DNA of 54,440 nt from an uncultured Eubacteriales bacterium. Lineage in GTDB: Bacteria > Bacillota > Clostridia > Monoglobales > UMGS1388. The position numbers and the translations under genes are program-made. Every line of letters starts with the position of its first letter. The stretch's first letter is position 1. Below the pieces are notes generated by a model, which made no database searches, was not told the DNA's origin, and saw nothing but the letters and a program-made list of their open reading frames with translations. The DNA is taken from NCBI GenBank assembly GCA_900551345.1, contig URVP01000001.1, positions 1 through 54,440 of the forward strand, given 5' to 3'. Below are positions 33,612-41,258 of the stretch, piece after piece.

Positions 33612-34316
33612 ATGAAGGTAACACTTCTTTCATATACTCCTGAGCCGGAAAGACTGGCTGCTGCTGCTGCTCGTCTTTGTTATTCAAATAAGACGATAGA
33701 TACTTTGTATGATGGCATGACAAATCCTGAAGACATGATAAAAATGCTTATAGATATGGGTCACGAAAGCCCTCTTGAGCATGCCTCATTTACTTTTGGA
33801 ATTGAAGGCGTGAGCCGATCCCTTCTTGCCCAGCTTACCAGGCACAGGATAGCCAGCTATTCGGTAAAATCTCAGCGGTATGTAGATGAGTCGAAATTGG
33901 AGGTTGTTGTTCCTCCTGCAATTGCTCAGAATCCTGAGGCAAAGGCTATGTTTGATGAAACAACCGAATATCTTCGACAAAAATATATAAGTTTAAGAGA
34001 TATACTTAAAGAAAAATACATATTAGAAGGCATGGAGCAGAAAGCGGCACAGAAAAAAGCCATTGAAGATGCACGGTTTGTCCTTCCCAATGCATGTGAA
34101 ACATCTTTAATTATGACGATGAATGTGCGTTCTCTTTTTAACTTTTTCTCTCTTCGCTGTTGCAATAGAGCACAGTGGGAAATTCGTGGGCTTGCTGATG
34201 AAATGCTTCGGCTGGTAAGAGAGGTCGCACCTTCACTTTTCAAAAATGCGGGAGCTCCCTGCGTTAGCGGCCCTTGCAATCAGGGAAAAATGTCCTGCGG
34301 AAAGCCGAGAAGATAA
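33612..34316 (+). CDS. thyX: Flavin-dependent thymidylate synthase ThyX
   Basis: ThyX methylates dUMP to dTMP using methylenetetrahydrofolate, FAD and NADPH and releases tetrahydrofolate. The 234-residue protein carries the diagnostic ThyX motif RHRIASYSVKSQR at residues 77-89. The C-terminus ends GPCNQGKMSCGKPRR, Cys-rich in a way common among clostridial ThyX. It precedes tmk, which uses the product. Confidence 0.96.
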   Translation: MKVTLLSYTPEPERLAAAAARLCYSNKTIDTLYDGMTNPEDMIKMLIDMGHESPLEHASFTFGIEGVSRSLLAQLTRHRIASYSVKSQRYVDESKLEVVVPPAIAQNPEAKAMFDETTEYLRQKYISLRDILKEKYILEGMEQKAAQKKAIEDARFVLPNACETSLIMTMNVRSLFNFFSLRCCNRAQWEIRGLADEMLRLVREVAPSLFKNAGAPCVSGPCNQGKMSCGKPRR

Positions 34317-34340
34317 TATTTACATAACGAGGTTAATTAT

Positions 34341-35012
34341 ATGAAAGGCAAACTTATAGTTATGGAAGGCCTTGACGGCTGCGGAAAGCAGACTCAGACG
34401 GCGCTTCTTAAAGATAAACTCATACAAAAAGGCTATAAAGTCATTACTATAACATTTCCTGATTACAACAGTGATGCATCTATCCCTGTAAAAATGTATC
34501 TTAACGGGGAGTTTGGAGATAAAGCGGCTGAGGTAAATCCGTATATGGCATCAGCTTTTTATGCAGTTGACCGTATCGCATCATATAAGAAAAACTGGGA
34601 AAAAGAGCTGCGTGACGGAGCGGTTGTAATTGCGGACCGATACACTACTTCAAATATGCTGCACCAGGCAACCAAACTGGATGGTTCGGATAGGGAAGAG
34701 TATCTTGACTGGCTTGTGGATTTTGAATTTAACCGGCTTGGATTGCCTGTCCCTGACGGAGTGATATATTTGGATATGCCCCAGGAAGTTTCTCAAAAAC
34801 TGAGAAGCAGCCGTGAAAATAAGTTCGATGGCGGCGATATACACGAAAAAGATAGGGCTTATCTTGAAAAGTGCGCTGATGCTGCGCAGTCGCTTGCGGA
34901 AAAATACGGATGGAAGATCGTAAAATGCATCGATGGAGAAAGGCTTCGCACTATTGAAGAAATAAATAATGAAGTAGTTAACCTTGCGGAGGCATGGCTA
35001 TGGGAAAAATAA
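34341..35012 (+). CDS. tmk: Thymidylate kinase
   Basis: Tmk phosphorylates dTMP to dTDP. The 223-residue protein has the nucleotide-binding loop GLDGCGKQTQ, where Gln replaces the usual Ser/Thr after GK, and the DRY motif in VIADRYTTSN. A lid-type region around SSRENKFDGGDIHEKD follows. The variant loop suggests a divergent clostridial Tmk branch, but position after thyX and overall layout fit dTMP kinase. GAGG precedes the ATG. The last 13 nt overlap the next gene. Confidence 0.88.
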   Translation: MKGKLIVMEGLDGCGKQTQTALLKDKLIQKGYKVITITFPDYNSDASIPVKMYLNGEFGDKAAEVNPYMASAFYAVDRIASYKKNWEKELRDGAVVIADRYTTSNMLHQATKLDGSDREEYLDWLVDFEFNRLGLPVPDGVIYLDMPQEVSQKLRSSRENKFDGGDIHEKDRAYLEKCADAAQSLAEKYGWKIVKCIDGERLRTIEEINNEVVNLAEAWLWEK

Positions 35013-36418
35013 TGATACAGGGTACCGGCAGCGGAGTTGGTAAAAGTGTAATCACTGCTGCACTGTGCCGTATTCTTAGTCAGGACGGGCGCCGTGTAGT
35101 ACCGTTTAAACCCGTGTCTGTCTCGGAAAGATCATGCTTTACTGCAGATAATTGTGAATTGGATGAAAAAATGAATATACTGGCAGCCTCTTGCAATAAG
35201 GATTTGGACATTCTTATGAACCCGGTATTTTTAAAGCCTGCTGCAAATGACAAACATCAGGTGCTTGTTATGGGAAAGGTGTTTGAAACAACATCCATTA
35301 TCCATCATCTTCGTGATGGATACAGTTTTATGGATTTGGCAAAGAATGCATTTTCCATTTTACTTTCCCAAAATCAAGATATTATAGTTTGCGGTTCGGG
35401 AGGCTGCGGAGATAATTATTTTGCAGAAAAAGAGCTAGGAAATATGACTTTTGCATCTGAAAACAAACTTCCTGTTTTGCTTGTTGCCGATTGCAGCCGC
35501 GGCGGTACAGTGGCTTCAATCTGTGGAACTTTGTATATGCTTGGCAGACAAAAAAAGCGTGTGCAGGGCGTGATTTTAAATAAGTGTTCCCAAGACAGAA
35601 AACTGGCAGAAGAAATGCAAAAACTTATACCGGTACCTGTTGTGGGCACAATTCCTTCATTCGATTTAAAGTTCAGTCTTGATGACTATTATGAAGAAAA
35701 AATCAGAATTGAAATTATCCGTTTCCCGTCTATGACCGGCAGCGGAGACTTTTTCCCTTTGGAAAATCGTGATGATACTGATGTTAGATACATTAAAACA
35801 TACGAGGAGAGCAATAATCCCGATTTGCTTATCATTCCCGATTGCAGAAGCTTTTCTGATGCAAAAATGTTCATAAGAGAAAAAGGGTTTGACATAATAA
35901 TAAGACAGATGGCAGTAGAGGGTAAATTAATTGCAGGAATAGGTAACGGTTATGCCGTTATGGGAAGCGGAACAGACGAGCTTAATATCCTTGACCTTAG
36001 AAATTCTGATATCCCTGAAAGATATATCCAAAGTTTTGAAGGAGTTTTCGGAGAAAATCCTTCTCCCTATTTTGAAGGGCTAAACAATATGGTTATTAAG
36101 GGTACTGAGTCCAGGAGCATCTATACTTCGGTTGGTTTTGCATCTCGTCCCGTGCTGGGAGAAACCGGTGCTTGCAGTGCAGCGGGGAATGTGTTTGGAA
36201 CAAGTGTTCACGGTCTTTTTGAAAATGATGCATTTTTGAGTGGACTTATGTCCAATATTAGAAATATAAAAGGTATGGGTTATGCAGATACTCCCCAGCA
36301 TAAGCGGGAAACCGCTCTTGATTCTCTTGCCGATTTGGTAAGAGAAAACTGTGATATGGAAAAAATATATAATATAGTGGGTGACCCTTATGAAATTAAA
36401 GTCGGTAACAGCAGATGA
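35000..36418 (+). CDS. CobQ-like amidotransferase-fold protein lacking the catalytic cysteine
   Basis: The 472-residue protein begins with a CobQ/BioD-type P-loop (GTGSGVGKS, residues 8-16), continues with a DTB-synthetase-like domain (to about 225), and ends with a class I glutaminase-like domain (about 250-450). In the nucleophile elbow, where cobyric acid synthase has GICGGYQ, this protein has GIGNGYA (313-319), so Gly315 replaces Cys. The paired His is kept (GTSVHGLF, His404). The N-terminal substrate segment (FKPVSVSERS) also differs from CobQ (FKxQNM). It cannot use glutamine by the usual mechanism. No other cobalamin gene is nearby. ATG 35000 is 7 nt after GGAGG. Confidence 0.75.
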   Translation: MGKIMIQGTGSGVGKSVITAALCRILSQDGRRVVPFKPVSVSERSCFTADNCELDEKMNILAASCNKDLDILMNPVFLKPAANDKHQVLVMGKVFETTSIIHHLRDGYSFMDLAKNAFSILLSQNQDIIVCGSGGCGDNYFAEKELGNMTFASENKLPVLLVADCSRGGTVASICGTLYMLGRQKKRVQGVILNKCSQDRKLAEEMQKLIPVPVVGTIPSFDLKFSLDDYYEEKIRIEIIRFPSMTGSGDFFPLENRDDTDVRYIKTYEESNNPDLLIIPDCRSFSDAKMFIREKGFDIIIRQMAVEGKLIAGIGNGYAVMGSGTDELNILDLRNSDIPERYIQSFEGVFGENPSPYFEGLNNMVIKGTESRSIYTSVGFASRPVLGETGACSAAGNVFGTSVHGLFENDAFLSGLMSNIRNIKGMGYADTPQHKRETALDSLADLVRENCDMEKIYNIVGDPYEIKVGNSR

Positions 36419-37253
36419 CGCACAGCTTATAAGGCGGTATCTTTCGTTTCGCCAGTGTGAGAGTTCCGAGATAAATTTTATGACATTTTATATTTGGAGA
36501 AAAGCGTTCGACATAAAATATGCAGAAACAGATGGCTGCCTGATAGTTCGCTTCAAAGACGAAAGCAGTCCTGAAAATTTCCGTTATCCCATAGGCGGCG
36601 GAGATGCTGAGGCGGCTGTCGGAAAAATAGAACAGTATTGTGAGGGTAAACCCGTTTTTTACGGAATTTCTGAAAATCAAGCAAAATTGTTGGAAAGACG
36701 GGGATATAAAACATCTTTGATGAAGGGTTATTCTGACTATGTATATTATACAGAGGATTTAATAAATCTATCGGGTAAAAAATATCACAGCAAAAAGAAT
36801 CATCTTAATACTTTTAAAAAAACTTATGATTATATGTATGAAGCTATGACTGCTCAAAATGCAATTCAATGCATAAAAGCATACGACCAATGGTATACCA
36901 ATGAACAAAATGATACCATGCTTGGTTATGAAAAGAACGCTATATCAGACATCCTTACTAATTTTGAAAAGTTGGATTTTAAAGGCGGTGTACTTTATGC
37001 AAACGGTGAAATATGCGCTTTTACTGTGAGCGAACAGCTTACCCAAGATATGGCGGTTATTCATATTGAAAAAGCTAATACTGATATAAGCGGCTCTTTC
37101 GCAGCTATTAATCAAATGCATCTGGAGAATACATGGAGCGGGTTAAAGTATGTAAATCGGGAAGAAGATTTAGGTCTTGAGGGCCTTCGCAAGGCAAAAA
37201 AATCTTATCGCCCTTGCAGAATGATAGATAAATACAAGGCGGTTAAAAGCTGA
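36390..37253 (+). CDS. DUF2156 GNAT-fold protein
   Basis: This 287-residue protein belongs to DUF2156, related to the aminoacyl-transfer domain of MprF-type phosphatidylglycerol lysyltransferases. It has the marker LSGKKYHSKKNHLNTFKK and a second half of acetyltransferase-like fold (LTQDMAVIHIEKANTDISGSFAAINQ). Cytosolic family members are common in Clostridia and their substrate is unknown. The gene overlaps the CobQ-like gene by 29 nt. ATG 36390 is preferred over GTG 36381. Confidence 0.85.
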   Translation: MKLKSVTADDAQLIRRYLSFRQCESSEINFMTFYIWRKAFDIKYAETDGCLIVRFKDESSPENFRYPIGGGDAEAAVGKIEQYCEGKPVFYGISENQAKLLERRGYKTSLMKGYSDYVYYTEDLINLSGKKYHSKKNHLNTFKKTYDYMYEAMTAQNAIQCIKAYDQWYTNEQNDTMLGYEKNAISDILTNFEKLDFKGGVLYANGEICAFTVSEQLTQDMAVIHIEKANTDISGSFAAINQMHLENTWSGLKYVNREEDLGLEGLRKAKKSYRPCRMIDKYKAVKS

Positions 37254-37254
37254 A

Positions 37255-37812
37255 ATGGAATCAGAGAAAAAAAGTCTGCGTATTAAATTCAGAAGTATCC
37301 GTAAAGGCATCACCTCCAAAGGTGAAAAGGATTGTGCCATATATAGAGCTTTAATTAATATGCCTATTTATAAAAATGCAGATAAAATAATGTTTTATAT
37401 CAGTTTGCCTGAAGAGCCGGACACAAAAATGATGATAGAACATGCTTTTGCCCATGGAAAGAGTGTGCTTGTGCCTAAAGTCATAAGCAGTACACAGATG
37501 AAGGCTTGCAAACTATCACAAGATGAAGCATTGAAAAAAGGCGGGTTAGGTGTATATGAGCCCGAGAAACCTTGTTTTGCAGACAGCGCAGACATAGATT
37601 TAATTGTCGTACCGGGCATGGCGTTTGATAAAAAAGGGGTAAGACTGGGTTTTGGAGGAGGTTATTACGACCGATTCCTTTCAGGGCTTTGCTGTGAGAC
37701 CGTGGGGCTTTGTTATGAAGACTGTTTTGCAGATAGTTTGATAAAAGATGATACAGATGTAACAGTTAAGTATATAATTACCGAAAAGGGGATTGTGTAT
37801 TGTGGAGGATAA
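37255..37812 (+). CDS. fthC: 5-formyltetrahydrofolate cyclo-ligase
   Basis: This ATP-dependent enzyme converts 5-formyl-THF to 5,10-methenyl-THF and so recycles an inhibitory folate. The 185-residue protein shows a basic N-terminal lobe (KKSLRIKFRSIRK), LVVPGMAFDKKGVRLGFGGGYYDRFL (the signature core) and a C-terminal TE-K segment. It starts 1 nt after the DUF2156 stop with no strong ribosome binding site, so translation is probably coupled. It fits functionally with thyX in the same gene run. Confidence 0.93.
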   Translation: MESEKKSLRIKFRSIRKGITSKGEKDCAIYRALINMPIYKNADKIMFYISLPEEPDTKMMIEHAFAHGKSVLVPKVISSTQMKACKLSQDEALKKGGLGVYEPEKPCFADSADIDLIVVPGMAFDKKGVRLGFGGGYYDRFLSGLCCETVGLCYEDCFADSLIKDDTDVTVKYIITEKGIVYCGG

Positions 37813-38449
37813 CAATATAAATTATGAATATATTCTCCGGTATCTCAAAAGAACGCTTAAGCCGGATGAGGGACATATTGAACAGGTCAGACAAAGAGCT
37901 GTTGATATGAACCTACCCATAGCGAGAATTGAAACGGTACGGTTTCTGCAAACGCTCATTGCATCGTGCGGTGCAAAAAAACTGCTGGAAATCGGTACAG
38001 CCATAGGATATTCCGGGCTTTCCATGCTCCAGGCGGCAGGCGAAAACGGGATGCTTGTAACCGTAGAAAAATCTGCGAAACTTGCAGCTATTGCGCGCGA
38101 AAATTTTAACGGTATGAGTGTGTCGCTTATAGAAGGGGACGGAGTGAAAGTCCTTGACAGCCTTGACGGGGAGTTCGATTTTGCTTTTGTTGATGCTGCA
38201 AAGGGGCAGTACGGGGCAATGTTTGAAAATCTTATGCGAATCGTTAAGACCGGAGGGGTAATTGTCAGTGATAATGTACTATACAAGGGTATGACAGCCA
38301 CTGATGACCTTCGTGAGAGACGAGAAATAACAATTATAAAGAGAATGAGGGCATATCTTGATATGCTTTGCAGTGACGAGCGGCTTATAACTTCGATTAT
38401 ACCTATTGGCGATGGACTTGCGGTAAGCTATATAAAACGAAAGGACTGA
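37802..38449 (+). CDS. trmR: O-methyltransferase, probable tRNA 5-hydroxyuridine methyltransferase TrmR
   Basis: This 215-residue class I SAM-dependent methyltransferase has motif I LEIGTAIGYSGLSML, the metal/SAM acidic motif FVDAAKGQYG and GGVIVSDNVLYKG. In B. subtilis the homologue YrrM (TrmR) methylates ho5U34 to mo5U34 in tRNA and is encoded with U32 peptidase-like hydroxylation proteins. Here a U32 gene follows 5 nt later, which supports that role over catechol-type methylation. I use GTG 37802, ten nt after AAAGGGG; TTG 37793 is too close to it. It overlaps fthC by 11 nt. Confidence 0.8.
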   Translation: MEDNNINYEYILRYLKRTLKPDEGHIEQVRQRAVDMNLPIARIETVRFLQTLIASCGAKKLLEIGTAIGYSGLSMLQAAGENGMLVTVEKSAKLAAIARENFNGMSVSLIEGDGVKVLDSLDGEFDFAFVDAAKGQYGAMFENLMRIVKTGGVIVSDNVLYKGMTATDDLRERREITIIKRMRAYLDMLCSDERLITSIIPIGDGLAVSYIKRKD

Positions 38450-38454
38450 AACAT

Positions 38455-39675
38455 ATGATAGAGCTTCTTGCTCCTGCGGGAGATTTGGAAAAAATGAAGG
38501 TCGCCATACAATACGGCGCAGATGCGGTATATATGGGCGGTGGTGTTTTTTCTCTTAGAAGTGCTGCGACGAATTTTGATGAAGAACAAATGAAGTATGG
38601 CATTGAATATGCCCATAATAAAGGGAAAAAGGTTTATATAACTGCAAATATCATCCCCAAAAATGACGATATGGAGGATTTGTACAAATACATACGCCTT
38701 ATTGATAGCTGCGGGGCCGATGCAGTTATCCTTTCAGATTTGGGTGCTTTTGCAGTGGCAAAGGAAGCGGCTCCTAATCTTCCTATTCATATAAGTACCC
38801 AGGCGAATAACTTAAATTATAAGTCCTGTGATATGTGGTACAAGATGGGAGCTTGCCGTGTAATTCTTGCAAGGGAGCTTTCTTTTGAAGAAATAAAAAC
38901 AATAAGAGATAAATGCCCGGACGATATGGAGATTGAAGTGTTTGTTCATGGCGCAATGTGCGTGTCCTATTCCGGCAGATGTCTTTTGTCAGATTATATG
39001 GCGTCACGCAGCGGTAACCGCGGGGATTGTGCACAGCCTTGCCGTTGGAATTACAGTTTAGTAGAAGAAAAACGACCGGGTCAATATATGCCGGTTTATG
39101 AAAATGAAAGAGGCACTTTTATATTTAATTCCAAAGACTTGTGCCTTCTGCCGTATATTCCGCAGCTTGTCCGGTCGGGCGTTACTTCTTTTAAAATAGA
39201 GGGAAGAGTTAAGTCAGAATACTATGTAGCGTCTGTTGTAAAAGCCTATCGAACCGAGCTGGACAGATATATGGAAAATCCTGATAAATATATCTTCGAT
39301 GAGCGCCAATACGACGAAGTAAGAAAGGTGAGCCACCGAAGCTACAGCACAGGATTTAACTTCGGAAAAAAAGGTGAACAGGTTTACGAAAGTTCTTCGT
39401 ATATTCGTGAATATATGCTGGTTGGAGTGGTTATTGACTATAACTCGGAAACACAAAGAGTTACAATAGAGCAGAGGAACAAAATTTTTGAAGGAGACGA
39501 AATAGAGGTACTTTGCTGGGACAATCCTGATAATATTGTCTTTAAAGCGGAAGATTTACAAAACGAAAGCGGAGAAAAGATTGACTCAACACCTCATTCT
39601 AAGATGGTTTATACAATGAAGTCTCCCGTTCCTCTGAGCAAGGGCTCTTTTGTCAGAAAAGCTACAGACGAATAG
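38455..39675 (+). CDS. trhP: U32 peptidase-family tRNA hydroxylation protein TrhP
   Basis: Despite the peptidase name, this subgroup (YrrN/YrrO, TrhP) takes part in prephenate-dependent hydroxylation of U34 in tRNA. The 406-residue protein has the U32 signature EVFVHGAMCVSYSGRCLLS (about 160-178), the Cys cluster GDCAQPCRWNY and a C-terminal beta domain (about 325-406). Together with the upstream TrmR it would make 5-methoxyuridine at the wobble position. AAAGGA precedes the ATG. Confidence 0.88.
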   Translation: MIELLAPAGDLEKMKVAIQYGADAVYMGGGVFSLRSAATNFDEEQMKYGIEYAHNKGKKVYITANIIPKNDDMEDLYKYIRLIDSCGADAVILSDLGAFAVAKEAAPNLPIHISTQANNLNYKSCDMWYKMGACRVILARELSFEEIKTIRDKCPDDMEIEVFVHGAMCVSYSGRCLLSDYMASRSGNRGDCAQPCRWNYSLVEEKRPGQYMPVYENERGTFIFNSKDLCLLPYIPQLVRSGVTSFKIEGRVKSEYYVASVVKAYRTELDRYMENPDKYIFDERQYDEVRKVSHRSYSTGFNFGKKGEQVYESSSYIREYMLVGVVIDYNSETQRVTIEQRNKIFEGDEIEVLCWDNPDNIVFKAEDLQNESGEKIDSTPHSKMVYTMKSPVPLSKGSFVRKATDE

Positions 39676-39693
39676 TATTTGGACGGTGATTAA

Positions 39694-40554
39694 ATGCAGC
39701 TTGAGATTATAAAATTTATTCAGCAAATTGCAAACCCGTTTTGGGATGTTTTTTTCATTATTATTTCAGCAATGAGTGAAGAGTTTATTATTATAGCCTT
39801 GCTGGGTCTGTTGTATTGGTGCATGGATAAAAGATTAGGTTACAAAATAGGCTTTCTATATGTTCTTAATGCTCCTTTAAATTTAATTATAAAAGCTTTT
39901 GTTAATGCACCCAGGCCCATTGGAAGCGAAGGAATACGATCTATATATAAAGAAACGGCAACAGGAAGTTCATTCCCCAGCGGTCATTCTCAGCTGGGCG
40001 GAGGTTTGTTCTATTTTCTTTTTAAAAATGATAAATGTATAATACGCAGAGCTGTTTTTTTGATAATAGCAATTTTAATCCCTGTTTCAAGATTATATCT
40101 AGGTGTTCATTATCCGGTTGATGTTGTTGTCGGCTTTATATTGGGCGTTATTATGGTATATGTGTCAGGCGTTATTTTTGAAAAACTCTATGAGCGGCAT
40201 ACAGCTTGGCTTGTTTTATTTGCTTTGCCTGCTATAGTGTTCTGTATAATAGACGGAGGCAGCGACAGCTGTAAAATGGCAGGCCTTATATTAGCCTTTC
40301 TTTTTGGTATGGTTATAGAAATGAAATATATCGATTTTTCGGTGAAAGCATCATTGCCTGTTCAGATATTGAAGTATGTTTGTGGAGTGGCTTTTGTAAT
40401 TCTTCTTCGCAGCGGCATGAAATTGATTTTCCCTGATGGGGCATTGTGGGGATTTATAAGATATTTTGTAATTGGTATCTTCGTTACGATTGTTTATCCC
40501 TTGTTGATTAAAAAAATCGGCACATATGGAAAATTTTATAAAAAAAGTATGTAA
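39694..40554 (+). CDS. PAP2-family membrane phosphatase
   Basis: This 286-residue polytopic protein (about six to eight helices) has the three phosphatase motifs: KAFVNAPRP, SSFPSGHSQ and SRLYLGVHYPVD. PAP2 enzymes dephosphorylate lipid phosphates such as undecaprenyl pyrophosphate or phosphatidic acid. The C-terminal half is an additional membrane region of unknown role. The gene lies 18 nt after trhP and ends within the region just upstream of spoVAC. Confidence 0.9.
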   Translation: MQLEIIKFIQQIANPFWDVFFIIISAMSEEFIIIALLGLLYWCMDKRLGYKIGFLYVLNAPLNLIIKAFVNAPRPIGSEGIRSIYKETATGSSFPSGHSQLGGGLFYFLFKNDKCIIRRAVFLIIAILIPVSRLYLGVHYPVDVVVGFILGVIMVYVSGVIFEKLYERHTAWLVLFALPAIVFCIIDGGSDSCKMAGLILAFLFGMVIEMKYIDFSVKASLPVQILKYVCGVAFVILLRSGMKLIFPDGALWGFIRYFVIGIFVTIVYPLLIKKIGTYGKFYKKSM

Positions 40555-40575
40555 TTATTTATCCGAGTATAAAAT
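40547..40575 (+). promoter_or_regulatory. Candidate forespore (sigma-F/sigma-G) promoter for spoVAC
   Basis: GTATG (40547-40551), 15 nt, then GTATAAAAT (40567-40575), one mismatch to the sigma-F -10 pattern GGnnAnAnT. It overlaps the end of the PAP2 gene and lies about 35 nt before the spoVAC ATG. Confidence 0.45.
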
Positions 40576-40609
40576 TCGCGCCCTTGCAAAAACTATATCG
40601 GGTGATATT

Positions 40610-41053
40610 ATGGATATAAATTGTACAGATAAGCAATATGCACAGTATGTGAATAAAAAAATGCCCAAATCAAAATTATGGCGAAATATGTTTCACGCAT
40701 TTCTTGTAGGCGGTATAATCTGTGTTATAGGGCAATGGCTAAAAGAGGTATTTCTGGCTATGGGCTTGACAGATACGGATTCCTCAACATGGACATCCGC
40801 TGTGCTTATTTTTCTTGGAGCTTTTCTTACCGGTTTGGGAGTATATGATAAGATTGCGGTCTATGCCGGGGGCGGGACTATTGTTCCCATAACCGGTTTT
40901 GCAAATTCAGTAGTTTCTCCTGCCATGGAATTTAAAAGCGAAGGTATTGTTACAGGGCTTTGCGTTAAGATGTTTTCGGTTGCAGGCCCCGTTTTGGTGT
41001 TTGGCACGCTGATTTCGGTAGTAATAGGCATTGTTTATATGATAATAGGTTAA
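40610..41053 (+). CDS. spoVAC: Stage V sporulation protein AC
   Basis: SpoVAC is a forespore membrane channel for dipicolinic acid. The 147-residue protein matches the family through AFLVGGIICVIGQWL, TGLGVYDKIAVYAGGGTIVPITGFANS and EFKSEGIVTGLCVKMF, with four predicted helices. A longer reading from 40526 exists; ATG 40610 follows GGGTGAT and gives the standard length. spoVAD and spoVAE, normally adjacent, are absent here: a terminator follows directly. Confidence 0.93.
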   Translation: MDINCTDKQYAQYVNKKMPKSKLWRNMFHAFLVGGIICVIGQWLKEVFLAMGLTDTDSSTWTSAVLIFLGAFLTGLGVYDKIAVYAGGGTIVPITGFANSVVSPAMEFKSEGIVTGLCVKMFSVAGPVLVFGTLISVVIGIVYMIIG

Positions 41054-41062
41054 AAAAAAGAG

Positions 41063-41121
41063 GGGTAAAAAACGGTTTGAAATATTATTGAAATATTTTG
41101 GGCTGTTTTTTACCCTATTTT
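41063..41121 (+). terminator. Hairpin terminator after spoVAC
   Basis: A perfect 11-bp stem (41063-41073 with 41105-41115) encloses a 31-nt loop and is followed by TATTTTA. The loop is long and the T-tract weak, so efficiency is uncertain. Confidence 0.55.
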
Positions 41122-41145
41122 AACGCATTTGTAAAAAATAATCTG

Positions 41146-41177
41146 TTGACTATTTGAAAGTAAGGTGATATTATACT
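41146..41177 (+). promoter_or_regulatory. Promoter of the large SLH-protein gene
   Basis: TTGACT (41146-41151) with ATTATA at 18 nt or TATACT at 20 nt as -10. The leader is about 75 nt and ends with the very strong ribosome binding site AGGAGGAGA, which suggests an abundant protein. Confidence 0.6.
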
Positions 41178-41258
41178 TCTATAGAGTTGGGAGTCTGTAT
41201 TCAATTTTACAGAAAATATGAAAATAACTAAGATAAATAAATTAGGAGGAGACCACAA

